Shown here: piece by piece, positions 23,886-35,469 of the stretch
Position numbering within the stretch: the stretch's first letter is position 1
Layout: every line of letters starts with the position of its first letter
Assembly (NCBI RefSeq): GCF_023065955.2
Contig: NW_026622985.1
Span: forward strand, 77,427,931 to 77,491,930
Direction of reading: 5' to 3'
Origin: Ursus arctos
Lineage: Eukaryota; Chordata; Mammalia; Carnivora; Ursidae
DNA length: 64,000 nt
Notes under the pieces: generated by a model
Databases searched by the model: none
The model's input: only the letters and a program-made list of their open reading frames with translations
Told to the model about the DNA's origin: nothing
Program-made: the position numbers and the translations under genes

Positions 23886-24201
23886 TCTTAGTTTTGTTGT
23901 TTCCTTCCCAGTGCAGAAGCTTTTTATCTTGATGAAGTCATTAGTTCACTTTTGCTTTTGTTTTCCTTGCCTAGGGAGATGTGTCTAATAAGAACTTGCT
24001 ACCTCCTGAGGTCAAAGAGGTTGCTGGGGAGGTGGGTGGAGGATGGGCTAAATGGGTGATGAGGATTAAGGAGGGCACTTGTGATGAGCACTGGGTGTTC
24101 AATGTAAGTGATGAATCACTAAAATCTACTCCTGAAACTAATATTACACTACATGTTAACTAACTAGAATTTAAATAAAAACTTGAAACATTTAAAAAAA
24201 A
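23886..24201. mobile_element. 5'-inverted (twin-primed) LINE-1 insertion with 17-bp TSD
   Basis: The left part (to about 24030) is minus-strand L1 ORF2: GTGCAGAAGCTTTTTATCTTGATGAAG matches 37096-37122 inside the full-length element. The right part is plus-strand L1 3' UTR (GAGGATTAAGGAGGGCACTTGTGATGAGCACTGGGTGTT is the reverse complement of the 36150 region) and ends in poly(A). The target-site duplication TAAACAATTATTGTGCA is exact at 23869-23885 and 24202-24218. This is the structure produced by twin priming. Confidence 0.92.
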
Positions 24202-24218
24202 TAAACAATTATTGTGCA

Positions 24219-24812
24219 GTGGCCAATCTTATTTCACTGATAGACTACCCAGTAAATCCCTTGGAACATTGTAAGCAAAGGCCTTATATCATATAAGTTT
24301 AACTGTAAATACTTCTGCATATATCTCTAAAATATAATTATTCTTTTTTTTAAATAATACTATATTCCTAAGAAAATAATAATCCCTTAATGTCATTAAA
24401 TATGCAGTTAGTGTTGGCCCCAATTGTCCTTAAAAAAGTGTTTTGTTTTGTTTTATTGTTGGATTTTTAGTATGTTGATCTATATAAGATTCATACATTG
24501 TTAGCTATGTCTAACATTTTTAACATCTAGTTTCTGTCTCTCATTTGAGAGTTAAGTTATGAACATGAAACTTCGCTCCTACTACACAGTTCTCACTGTA
24601 CAATTTTCAAAAAGTAAGAAAATTAACACTGAGAGAATACTATTACATAGTGTACCATCAGTCTTTTCTTTATAGGAATACCAGAATTCTGGCCAGGACC
24701 AACCCAGTAGATCATATTACATTGTGTTGTCATAACCCTTAGTCTCCTTTAATCTGGAATACTCTTTGTCCCTTATAAATTTGAAGTTTGGAAGAGTACA
24801 GACTAGGTTTTA
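24219..24812. other. Unique DNA
   Basis: I see nothing that I can name. Confidence 0.5.
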
Positions 24813-24923
24813 CTTTTCTTCCTTCCTCCCTCTATCCCTCCCTCCCACCCTCATGTCTCTCTCTCTTTCCTTCCTTCCTCCCTTCCTTCCTTCTCTCTTT
24901 TTTCCTCTTTCTTTCCTTCTTTT
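24813..24923. repeat. CT-rich low-complexity tract
   Basis: TTCC/CTCC-rich sequence with a few purine interruptions, directly upstream of the SINE at 24939. Confidence 0.9.
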
Positions 24924-24938
24924 ATAAAAAGTCACTTA

Positions 24939-25131
24939 GGGGCGCCTGGGTGGCGCAGTCCTTAAGCATCTGCCTTTGGCTCAGGGCGTGATCCCAGCAT
25001 TCTGGGCTCGAGCCCCACATCAGGCTCCTCTGCTAGGAGCCTGCTTCTTCCTCGCACACTCCCCCTGCTTGTGTTCCCTCTCTCGCTGGCTGTCTCTCTC
25101 TATCAAATAAATAAATAAAATCTTAAAAAAA
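24939..25131 (+). mobile_element. CAN-SINE, plus strand, perfect 13-bp TSD
   Basis: A full head-body-tail copy close to the apparent consensus. The target-site duplication AAAAAGTCACTTA is exact at 24926-24938 and 25132-25144. Confidence 0.97.
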
Positions 25132-25144
25132 AAAAAGTCACTTA

Positions 25145-25606
25145 ATTTGGGTTTCTGTGCTGTTTCCTCATGAATAGGAAAAGATCATGCATTCTTAGTA
25201 GAAATACCCAAAGATGATGATTTATGCTTCTTAGTGCATCATTTGGGAGGTATATGATTTTTAGATTGTCCCATGACTAATGATGATAATTTTGATGCTT
25301 TGGTTAATATGGTGTCTGCCATTTTTTCAATGATAGCATTACTGTTTTTCACTTTTTAATCAGTAAGGAATTGTGAGAAGGTACTTGAGACTATGTAAAA
25401 TGCTGTTCCAGATCAAACATTCCCTACTAGTTTTAAAATCACTAATGACTTATGTGTGAATCATTTATTACTGTGATGTTTAAAATATGGTGTTTTTCCA
25501 ATTTCATCAAGATGGAGTTACGGATGTTGGTAATCAATATTTTTGACATTTTTGATTGACATTCTGTTGTAAGGAAGAGCTTGTATCCCCCATAATTTAT
25601 TTATTT
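25145..25606. other. Unique AT-rich DNA
   Basis: No gene or named repeat is seen. Confidence 0.5.
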
Positions 25607-25850
25607 AAATAATATTTATTTAAATAGTATTAATATAATCAAATATTATTAAATTATTAAATAATATTCGTTTGTTTAAATATTTATTTAAATATTAATT
25701 ATTTGATATTTAATTATTAATTATTTAGATATTTAAATAATATTTCATTATTTAAATATTATTAAATATTAAATAATATTTATTTAAATAGTATTAATAT
25801 AATTAAATATTATTAAATTATTAAATATTATTTATGAATTTATGGATTTA
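25607..25850. repeat. AT-only tandem segment with 164-bp direct repeat
   Basis: This stretch is almost wholly A and T. A block of about 58 bases beginning AAATAATATTTATTTAAATA occurs at 25607 and again at 25771, with one mismatch before the copies diverge at the 3' end. The sequence between is built of shorter inverted TTTAAATA/ATTAAT units, giving many potential hairpins. Confidence 0.85.
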
Positions 25851-26035
25851 ATTTTTTTCAATATACTGACATTTATTTTTTCTCTCCAAACTATCTAAGA
25901 TTTATTCCTTAGACTGGAGTATTTAACTAGTAGGAGACCCTACATACAGGATCCTTTATTATTTTTAATTGCTTACATAAAATGATATTCCCTGTTGCCA
26001 CCCAGCTTAAGCCATCTCTCCAAGAAGCCCCAGGT

Positions 26036-26324
26036 TTCTGTAAATACAAACTGATGGTGGCCAAAAGGGAGGTAGGTGGGAGGCTGGGAAAAATGGGAGA
26101 AGGGGCATGGGAGAAACAGGCTTCCAGTCACAGAATGAATAAGTCACAGGAATGAAAGGCACAGTATAGGGAATATGGATATCATAGTAGTGCTGTATGG
26201 TGACAAATGGTAGCTTTACTTGTGATGAATATACATTAGGTATAGACTGTCATATCACTGCTTGTATAACTTAAACTAGTGTAACACTGTGTGTTAACTA
26301 TAATTAAATTTTAAAAATTATAAA
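26036..26324 (+). mobile_element. 5'-truncated LINE-1 3' end, plus strand
   Basis: It contains L1 3' UTR text: 'GTATGGTGACAAATGGTAGCTTTACTTGTGATGA', 'GTATAACTTAAACTAGTGTAACACTGTGTGTTAACTATA', then an A-rich end. Flanking 14-base repeats AAGAAGCCCCAGGT (26022-26035) and AAGAAGCTCCAGGT (26325-26338) differ at one base. Confidence 0.85.
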
Positions 26325-26386
26325 AAGAAGCTCCAGGTCCTCAGTATAATGTGTTATTAAAAAAGAAACATACATGCTGACATGTT

Positions 26387-26391
<5 letters not shown>

Positions 26392-26425
<34 letters not shown>
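26392..26425. repeat. (TA)n microsatellite
   Basis: About 17 uninterrupted TA units. Confidence 0.95.
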
Positions 26426-26428
<3 letters not shown>

Positions 26429-26919
26429 TACATTTATATAGTTTGCATGCTAGGTAATATTATTGCTATTGGGTATCATTGCTTTTCCTTCTCAGCATAC
26501 ATAGCTAGAAAATGTGTTCATGTCTGTATCAATATCTGTGTATCTTACCAGCCATGAATAAATTCTAATCCAATACAATATGTTTTATCCTAATTTCCAT
26601 TTCTCGATATTTGAAACAACCATCTCAACATTTAATTATTAGCTCCCTTAAATACAGAAACTAATCTCAAACCTGCTAACCCACACTACTCAAAATCAAA
26701 ACCAAAACAATCCCTACTATTTAGAGTTCAATATTCATTTATAGTTTTCTTTTTCCTTTTGGTCTGGTGGTAGTATATGGGCAAGATACATTGCTCACAA
26801 ATTATTTGGGTTCCAGAATTCCATCGCCTCTCACCTTCTTGTGAACTTTGTTCCTGCAATTATCCTGTTGTACCTACACTATCAGTTTTACCTTGTCCGT
26901 TTCTATCAGCATGCATACA
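26426..26919. other. Unique DNA
   Basis: No gene or named repeat is seen. Confidence 0.45.
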
Positions 26920-27506
26920 GGGTGCTTTATTCTCACTCATCTTAAAAATTAAAAAAAGAAAAACTTCTTTGACCCTTTCCCTCATTTCTCTACTCCCTTT
27001 ATAGAGAAGCTTCTCAAAGCAGTTAGCTATGTTCACTGATTCCACTTTCTCAACTTTCGTTCATTTTCTCCTCAACTTAGAATTTGGGCTCTACATACAG
27101 CTACCCTGTTAAAATAGATGTTGTTGAGGCCGTCAGTGATCACTTAACATGCTTAAATTTTACTTCCCACGTAAAACATTTCTCTATACTTCTATGGTTA
27201 TACTATTATTTTCCTTGCTCCTCATTATACCCTTTTTCTCAATGCTTCTCCCAAACCCCTGTATCTTATCGAAGAGCTTTAAATTTAGAAATGTCCTCTC
27301 TGAGAATTTCTTCTTCAAGTAATCTCACCCAGTTCCAAGGCTTAAAATACCATCTATACGTGGATGACTCATAAATCCACATCTCTAGCTACCATCTCTC
27401 CTTCTGAGCTTAAGGTACATATATCCACATAAATACATGCTCTTTCAACTTGCATGTCTAACAAACACCTCAAACCTCCCAAGGCTGGAACAGAATTATC
27501 CCTTCC

Positions 27507-27555
<49 letters not shown>

Positions 27556-28080
27556 CTTTCCAATTCCATCCAAATTTCTCCAATTCAGTACATTGCCTAC
27601 TATCCATTAGTATAAATCAGTTATAAATCTAGTAAACCTTGGAGATTTCTAAATTTCTCTCTTTCTTCTCTCACACACATCCAATCTATCACCAAATCCT
27701 GATGGCTATAACTCTGAAATATGTTCCAGTTGAACTACTGATTACCATCTCTACTACTGTAATCCTAGCCAAAGCCACAGATAGAGCTCATCTGCTTTAC
27801 TCCAGCACCCTTTTAGCAGGTCTTTCTGTTTCACTCCTGCCCTTCCACATTCAACTGTTAACAAAGCAGGAATGGTTTTGTGTACATCAGTTTACATCAT
27901 TCCAGTTGAAGACCTTCCAGTGTTTTCTTTTTCTCTTCGAAACCTAAACAAACTTAGAATTCCATTCCATAAACTATAAGTTGTGGCTTGACTTGCTTTC
28001 TGCTTCCTTTATGACCTCATTCCACCAACTTCTACCTTTCCATTTATCAAGCTTTTCCATTTGGCACTAAGTGGTAAGTG
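26920..28080 (+). mobile_element. LINE-2 ORF2 C-terminal relic, plus strand
   Basis: Several blocks follow the order of the L2/CR1 reverse-transcriptase C-terminal region. Recognisable reading-frame debris at 27639-27947 includes HPIYHQ, then ITLKYVPVELLITISTTVIL, then LLYSSTLLAGL, which parallel the L2 pattern of a serine-lysine-rich helix, the 'RPLL-TTSTATTLV' block and the 'CNSLLAGLP' block. Upstream, 'GATGACTCATAAATCCACATCTCTAGC' matches the L2 ADDS-type region. A (CA)n run is inserted at 27509-27549. Many stops show that it is a fossil. Confidence 0.72.
27509..27549. repeat. (CA)n microsatellite
   Basis: About 20 uninterrupted CA units within the L2 relic. Confidence 0.96.
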
Positions 28081-28424
28081 AGTTCAATTCAGGGGGAGAG
28101 AGTAGAAAATCCTTTATTAGCTTCAAAAACAAGACAAGTTCTAGAATCCAGCTTTCATGTTTTAAGTGATAAAATTGTCATTGCATTTTAATTTCTGTGT
28201 TTAATTATGTTTAAGTGGAGGAGTAAGGAGTAATTTTATGCCTCAAAATCTCCAAAAATAAATAGTAAAAATATGCATAGGGATTTGATTGTGACATATT
28301 TACATTGATTTTAAAGTAAGTACCATCTTTACAATATTAACTTACATGTGGTGTATCTTTCCTAATATTAAAGCTTTCTTTTAGATCCCCTACTTCTGAT
28401 TTACAGTTACAATTATAATATTAT
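28081..28424. other. Unique DNA
   Basis: I see nothing that I can name. Confidence 0.5.
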
Positions 28425-28500
28425 GGCTCACAAATAATGAGTGTTTACTATATGCCAGGCATAGTGTTAAATAGTTTACATTAATTACCTCGTGTTTTTC
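28425..28500 (-). mobile_element. MIR core relic, minus strand
   Basis: 'AATGAGTGTTTACTATATGCCAGGCATAGTGTTAAATAGTTTACATTAATTA' is a clear reversed MIR 3' segment. Confidence 0.75.
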
Positions 28501-30109
28501 ATGTGTATCCCTATACTTTTCTTATTAAATATAGCTCCTAGTTGTTTTATAATCATCTAATTAATAAAATAAATAGAATTGTTTTCTAGATTTTATGTTT
28601 TTACATTTAAAGTGTCTTGTATAGCTTATAGTTCATATGAGTTATAATTCAGCATCTACTTTAAATACGCATCTTGATTCCATTTACATTTCTTATCATA
28701 AAATTATGATTGATCTCATTTCCTTCATTTTTGTAGGTTTCAACTGAAATTCTTGCTCGAGTTTTTCTCAGTATTCCATAAATTTTCTTTGTGGTTTGTG
28801 TTTTATTTACTCTTTCAGGAAAATGGAGAACACATTTATGATTCCTTTGCTGAAAAAGCCTAGTTTTTCTTGGAGAAAAAAAAATACAGCCTATTATAAT
28901 TGCATTAGAATTATCTTTTTCACTGTTTACTGTTATTGACTTATTACATTTAAGTTTTATAGTTTTTTGTAACTGTGTCATTATGACAATTAATCATTTC
29001 TATTTCTAATATTTCAGTGCTCATCTGAAAGCCTTGAATGCAGTAATTTTTCTACTTCTGTGCTATTTTGCTTCTTACTTTGATGAACAATAGACTTTCT
29101 TCCATACATTCTTTATGAACGATATAGAACATTCTTCATGTAAATTCTTAGGAATGGCTTATGTGAAATACATGTATAACCACTGTTCCAAATAAATGGA
29201 ATCAGTTTGGTTTGCAAGAAATCCTTCCACATCTTTCAATATTATATTACTCTCCTAGGAAGAAGAATAATGTGTTAATTCTTGGTGTCCTCCACCATTT
29301 TTTTCCCAATCTATCTGATGTTTAGGAAAATTTTTATCCAGTGGTGGTTAACACCATTTCTGTTCATTCCATTTCAACACTAATTGAGGCCAATTCATGA
29401 TCCCAACTCCAATTCTGCTTCTTTGTGGTCACTTTAGTCAACTTCTAGTCTAGGATAAGTTGGAAGCATACTTAACTCCACCTTATTTTTTGGAGATCTG
29501 CCCTTCAGTTTTTTGTTTTTTGGGTTTTTTTTTTTCCTCTTAAGTTTGAATTCAGGCTTTTGAATTTTTGGATGTCTGTATCATAGCATTCTCATTTACC
29601 AGAAGCCCACAAACAGTTAATATAAAATAGGTTATCTACAAACATTATCTAATTGACCATCCACTTGAAATGTACAGTTAATTTCAAAAAGAAAAAAGAA
29701 AAAAAATCTTGTCAAAAAATTGATTTTTTTAATGCATCTTCAAAAAGTCATGTTTATAGCCAAACAGGATTTTAATCTCAGTTTGCTTTAGGTGTTTAAT
29801 GTATATTGTGGATGGACATGTTTTATTTTCTATATATACCTATATCTTTGTAGTTTTATGTTTTGGGGTTTTTTATAGCTTTTATCTGTTCTAGGTCCAT
29901 TATGAAGTTGTTTTGTTTTCATTCACCATTATGGGGAAATATAACTTGTATTTAAAATGTTCTATATTTTTTATTTGGGTGATAGTCATATGGGACTATA
30001 CATTTGTCAGAAAGTATTGACCTGCATATTTGGCATCTATACCTTTCACTTTTTGAAATTAGAAATACAGATTAGAATAACCTGGGATTCTTGGAATAAA
30101 GAATGAATT
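28501..30109. other. Unique AT-rich DNA
   Basis: No gene or repeat is recognised. A 106-codon minus-strand frame (28661-28981) has no known motif, no splice context and a composition like its surroundings, so I do not call it a gene. Confidence 0.45.
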
Positions 30110-30425
30110 ACTGATCTATCAGTCTGGTTGACTCTCAAGAAATACTATATTGAATGAAAGAAGCCAGAGTACATCATTTATGATTCTATTTGTAATAGCT
30201 TCAAGAACATGAAAGACTAATTTATGGTGATAGAAATTAGAGCACTAGTTTATCAATGGGAGTGATGGGGGCAACTGACTGGAAAGGAACATGAGAACAT
30301 TCTGAAAGAATGGGTTTGTTTTATAACTTGGTTGGAGTGTATATACATTGGACAAAACTTATCAAATTGTAAACTAAAATCTGGAGATTTCATTGTACAT
30401 AAATTTTACTTTGAAAGTTAATAAT
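30110..30425 (+). mobile_element. Old LINE-1 3' end, plus strand
   Basis: 'TATATTGAATGAAAGAAGCCAGAGTA', 'ATTTATGATTCTATTTGTAAT' and 'CAAATTGTAAACTAAAATCTG' are decayed L1M ORF2-end and 3' UTR phrases in the expected order. Confidence 0.65.
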
Positions 30426-30704
30426 AAAGCTATGTATTGCAGAAAAATGTGTGTGATGGTTGATAGTAGGAAATTGATTCTCTCTTCCTCTTGTGAAAAT
30501 ATCATACTCTTTACTGTGAGGAATTTGAAAGCCCCCAGGTTTTTGGATAGCCACTCCTCATTATAGAGAACTCCTTAGCCATCATTTACTATTTGCTGAC
30601 AGCTCATTTCTATTTCAACTTTGGATTCATGAAAGCTATACTTAGGATGTCACTAACTCCTCTTTTCGTTCAAGTAAGCCACATCTCCCATGATTCCCAC
30701 CAGT

Positions 30705-30940
30705 ATGAGGTATCTAAAATAATCAAACTCATAGAAACAAAAAAGTAAAATGGTGGTTGCCAGGGGCTGGAGAGAGAGGGGAGTGGAGAGTTACTAATAA
30801 ACAGATATAAAATTTATGCAAGATGAATAAGTTATAGAGATCTGCCATACAAAATTGTGCCTGTAAATAACACTACTGTATTATATTCTTAAAAAACTGT
30901 TAAATGGTAGAACACATGTTAAGTGTTCCTTTCACAAAAG
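30705..30940 (+). mobile_element. Old LINE-1 3' UTR, plus strand
   Basis: 'CTCATAGAAACAAAAAAGTAAAATGGTGGTTGCCAGGGGCTGGAGAG' is a hallmark of L1MA/L1MB 3' UTRs. It continues through 'CTACTGTATTATATTCTTAAAAAACTGTTAAATGGTAGA' to an A-rich end. Confidence 0.85.
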
Positions 30941-32995
30941 AAGAGAATAGAAAAGAAAGAAAAGAAATATCAGGCATTCTTTCTCTGTAGCCTGGTAATG
31001 AAAGGTTTCGAAGATAGGAAAACCATAATCAATGCCCTGGTGTTAGTAGGAAAAGGTACGGGTAACTTAGTTCATCTTAAAGACCCACCTTGCCTTCCAA
31101 TATTTAGCCATTAAAATGAAGATTACTTTAAAGACAACTATGCCTTAAAACACATAATTACTTTTGCTATATATCTGAAAATTTCCGCATAATATCTTTT
31201 AAAGGAAACTATGTAACTATGTTATAAAGAGAAGGAAAATTTAAAATTTAAAAGGTCATTATTATTGACAATAATTGTGCAGTTAGCTTAATTGCTAAAT
31301 TTTTATATTTGCCTGATTTTTTAAGTTTATAAATGAAAGAAAGTAAATATTCAAAACAAAATAAGCAAACACAGAACATACAAAAATATTGGTTGGCTAT
31401 CCCAACTCAAAGAAAGCATACAGACCCTTGTCTCAGAGAATGGTGCTTCCAAGGTCCTAGCCCAGTTGGAGGGCTTGTCCTACTATGTCTCCTGAGGTGT
31501 AGAAACTGTGCACCTCGCCTTCATAAGATACACAGTCCTGTAAGTGGTGCAAGAGGGGGTTAGGTCTGGGCCAGTGACCTAGAAAGGTGACAGGGCTTGG
31601 TATATTGTGTGTGGTTGAGGACATGGTTGCAGGATAGTTGTGCATGTTAGACAGTATCCTGTGGAAGACAGTGACTTCAGCATGGTCACTAATGTACATT
31701 GTGCATAAATTATTAGGATACCCTGAATCTAAGAAAGACAGCAGACCTCCTAGCCACTGGTTGCCATACTCTGGCCTTTGACATTGTCTCTATTTGTTTT
31801 TCTTATATTACATAAAGTGAAATCTGGAAATTTAAATGCTAGGTTTTACTTTATGTAAAATTTCTAAATTTCATTATAGCAATAAAATTAGATAAACCTA
31901 GCATGCCACATAAACCCATCTGTGCATTATTCAGTGGAAACTCACGTACAACGTTCTTTTCAAGCTCAAGAACCTTATCAACTTTGTTTCCTTAGAAAAG
32001 CACTTAAGGCTCCCAAATTGGTGGAATAGTTTGAGAGCAGCCTAAACACCACCTTGGAGGTTTTAACACTATTGTCTTAGCAAGAAATGAAAAGTAGAGT
32101 GTTTAGTGAGGAGGGATAGTGGCGGCTTGTCAACTCAGAAAGAGCTTCTCCTGAAATATCACTCTTTAAAGTAGCATTTCCAAATGGGTTTAAGAAAAAA
32201 AAAAAAAAACTTGCTGCGAATATACTTTGGTGAATAAGCAAAGGCTATTTTCAATCAAAATCTTCTCTGAGAATGTTCCTTTTTTCCTCTCTCAAAGAAA
32301 TTTTTTTTAATGTACCTTGCCTATTTGCATTTTTATATGCAAAAAGAAAAATAGGAGTAAATTGACACACCTAGTTTGAAAAGAAATTGCAAACACATAG
32401 TGACATCTCAAGTTAGTTCTTTGAAAAAGAAAAATGCAGTTTTAATTGTTTACCATGGTTTTCCAAATTAGATGCTTTTATTTTCATTTGGAGAGTTCCA
32501 AAATGAGTTTACTACCCTCTTATCAAATTCCATTCCAATGTGTAAAGATATAAAATACATTTGTTCTAGTCAGTGGTTAGCTTTCTTAATCTTTTCTTAA
32601 AATTATGGATCATGAAGCATAGCTTTTTGTTAATAAAACTGTATTACAAATATCCATTCTTATAATCCATACTACAGCTTTTTCCATTCTTACCTCAGTT
32701 CCATTATCCTCTCTGATAATTGCTATAGTACTTTTTAATTGTCTGTGGCCCAAGTTTTCCAAAAACAAATTCTGTAAATGATTCATCAAATTTCTGAACA
32801 TGAATTTAAAGTTATAATTTAAAAATCAAATTAATTTTCAACAAATAAGGAAATAAAGAATGCCTCCTAATTTTGTGTGTGTTTCTATGTTCCTGTATGT
32901 TCCTGTAATTTTATTTTAATGAACAGTTGATTAATTTTTTATCAATAATGTCAAGGATAAATTTTGGATTCCAGGCACCACTGCAATTTGTTTAA
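30941..32995. other. 2 kb of unique DNA
   Basis: No gene or named repeat is recognised. The segment at 31430-31700 is more GC-balanced than its surroundings, with short open frames on both strands but no splice or family support. Confidence 0.45.
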
Positions 32996-33008
32996 GATGG
33001 AGGTTGCT

Positions 33009-33214
33009 GGGGTGCCTGGGTGGCTCAGTCGTTAAGCATCTGCCTTTGGCTCAGATCATGGTCCCAGCGTTCTGGGATAGAGCCCCGCATCGGGCTCCCT
33101 GCTCAGCAGGAAGCCTGCTTCTCCCTCTCCCACTCCCCCTGCTTGTGTTCCCTCTCTCGCTGCCTCTCTCTCGGTCAAATAAATAAATAAAATCTTTAAA
33201 AAAAAAAAAAAAAG
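33009..33214 (+). mobile_element. CAN-SINE, plus strand
   Basis: A complete copy with head, CT-rich body and A-rich tail. Flanking 13-base repeats GATGGAGGTTGCT (32996-33008) and GATAGAGGTTGCT (33215-33227) differ at one base. Confidence 0.96.
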
Positions 33215-33351
33215 GATAGAGGTTGCTACTAGGGAAAAAGCTGCCAGGCCTCAGTATTGAGAGATTATCTAGAGTTAAATTCTGATTTTTCCTTGTAAGA
33301 GAGAATAGCCAAAGATTGTACATCACTTTATGCCTATTATTTGTTGAACTG

Positions 33352-33374
33352 TTTTTTTTTTTTTTTTTTTTTTC
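33352..33374. repeat. Poly(T) run
   Basis: About 23 consecutive T residues, with no recognisable element attached on either side. Confidence 0.9.
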
Positions 33375-33529
33375 TAGAGCAAAAACTGTAAGACATGGCT
33401 GGAGGATTATTGGGCATTGTTGGAGCAGTGGTCTGAGCAGGCACACAGTGGTCTGGTGTATGTGATGTGCTTGCCCAGGATGAATTGGGTGGGGGAGGCA
33501 AGGAGGCTAGCCCAATGGAGGAAAGAGGA

Positions 33530-33727
33530 ATAGCAGTAACATGTATTAAGCCAGACTCTTTGCTAGACACTTCATGTATATTATCTCATTTTCTCCTATC
33601 TACAACCTTGCAAAGTAAGTTTAATTCATGAACCTGTATCATGTTTTAGTTCCTACAAAGGTGGTAGGTGTCAGAACTGGAATGTAAACCAAAGACTGAA
33701 TTCTTGTCGTTAAACCAGACTGTCTCA
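33530..33727 (-). mobile_element. MIR relic, minus strand
   Basis: Reversed MIR phrases are visible: 'AGACTCTTTGCTAGACACTTCATGTATATTATCTCATTTTCTCC' and 'GTAGGTGTCAGAACTGGAATGTAAACC', ending near the reversed A-box region. Confidence 0.75.
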
Positions 33728-33874
33728 TTTAAGTTAAAGGGTCATGATCTACAGAAATACACTCATTTTCTCTGATTGAAGAACTCTGAGCTATCAATGT
33801 AAATATGATAAACGAATGAGATAGACATGTTAGATCACTTTATACTGAGACGTTATAGGATGTGTATGCCTGGG

Positions 33875-34100
33875 TTAGAAAAAGTTCAGATTTTGAAGTC
33901 CAAAGACTAAGATTTATTCCCTGCTTCATCATTAACTGTATGCACTTGCACAAATCAGCCTCTCTGGCTAGCCTTTCCTTCATCTTCAACACTCTACCAT
34001 GGCAGTGTTGTGAGGACCAAATGAGATACTGTGTTTAATGGTATTCTTAAACTATAAAGCATCATGCACGTCTTTATTATGGACAAAGAATTATTATTAG
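33875..34100 (+). mobile_element. MIR relic, plus strand
   Basis: It has 'AGATTTTGAAGTCCAAAGACTAAG', 'TCATCATTAACTGTATGCACTTGCACAAATCA' and 'GTGTTGTGAGGACCAAATGAGATA' in MIR order. It forms a convergent pair with the MIR at 33530. Confidence 0.78.
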
Positions 34101-34959
34101 AGTGGTAGTTTCATACTCAAATATTTACAGCCAAGGTATTATAATGGCACTTTAAATTTTATTATCTGAACTATGGGTGTTTTAAATTTGAGAATTAAAT
34201 ATATAAGAATATTCTTCACTTTCAAAGAGATATATAGTTTCCCCTCAACTTTTTTTAAGAATCATGCAATGCTTTAGGTGTATTTTTATTTTATATTTTT
34301 TTACAGAGATGTAGTTTCTTGTGCAGGAAACGTTTTTTTTTTTTCCTTCTTTATTTTACCATGAGAAAAATGGCAGCATAAGTATAAAGAATGAAAATTG
34401 GCATCTGATACCTGTTCTCAGAGTTAAGACACCATAAGGAAGGCTCGACACATTGGCAGCCTAAAAATACACATGTCCTGTGGCTATTGGAGAAGGTAGA
34501 TCCAGTGTAGTCAAATTTCTCAATTTTTAAAAAAGAATCTCTGATCCAGAATTTTTGCAATTACATCTAAAAACTAAAGATAACCAACTAGTCATATATA
34601 TGTATGTATAGTATTGTTTATTATATATACTATACTAACATTAATATAATATATTCATATATATGGTTCATATACATATTAATATAGTCACATATATTCA
34701 TATGTAGATTTGTATATGTTTAAAATAATATGTATGTCTGTGTGTGTATACACAAAACCATCGTGAAGGACAGGCCATGGCAGGGAGGGGAAGTTCAGGC
34801 CAAAGGCTCTGCAATAATCTCACAGAGAAATGATATTAACCCAGGCACTGAAGTAAGAATAAGAATGGAAGAAGCACGTGGATTTAAGATACCTTATTTC
34901 AGAAGTAGAATAATATAATTGACCCAAAACAATGCAGGGGTGAAGGAAAAGAGGGTTAA
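34101..34959. other. Unique DNA with TA-rich patch
   Basis: No gene is seen. 34590-34745 is a degenerate TATA/CATA-rich low-complexity patch. Confidence 0.45.
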
Positions 34960-35330
34960 GAAATGACTGTAAGTTATGTCCATGCGAAGACTTGCATATG
35001 CATGCTTATTGTAGCTTTAATCCTCAAAGCTCAAAACTGGAAACAACCTAGCTTTCCATCAACCAATGAATGGATTGGTAAATTGTGGTCTGTCTACATT
35101 AAGAGAATATTTTTCACTAATGAAAAGGGTATGGATTAATTTTACACATAATAACATAATAAATCTAAAAAAAAACATAAGCTGAGTGAAAATAGTCAAG
35201 TTCAAGATAGTCTACACTTGTGATTCCATTTACATAAAATTCTAGAACAGGCAGAATTAATCTATAGAGAAAGAAGTAAATAAAGTTGATAATAAGTAAA
35301 CTAATTAAAAGTTTTTAAAAAATTGATTAT
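34960..35330 (+). mobile_element. Old LINE-1 ORF2 3' end, plus strand
   Basis: 'CTTATTGTAGCTTTAATCCTCAAAGCTCAAAACTGGAAACAACCTA', 'CATCAACCAATGAATGGATTGGTAAATTGTGGT' and 'GATTCCATTTACATAAAATTCTAGAACAGGCA' mark an L1M ORF2 C-terminal end on the plus strand, opposite to the L1s just downstream. Confidence 0.85.
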
Positions 35331-35469
35331 CTTTGCATGTACTAATAGTCAATAATTAGAGGAAGAACTTAAAGGGTAGAGGAAAAACTTAAAAGGAAAA
35401 ACTTAAAAACTACTAAGTAATTGGAGGATATTAAAAACATATACAGGAACTTACGGAGAGGGGGAACTT

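Noticed and set aside
1238..27549. CRISPR array or other prokaryote-type repeat-spacer system
   Set aside because: Regular repeats here are simple microsatellites; there are no unique spacers of constant length, and the window is clearly mammalian.
28661..28981. 106-codon minus-strand open frame
   Set aside because: No family motif, splice context or compositional difference from surrounding AT-rich DNA. Length is within chance for 64 kb on six frames.
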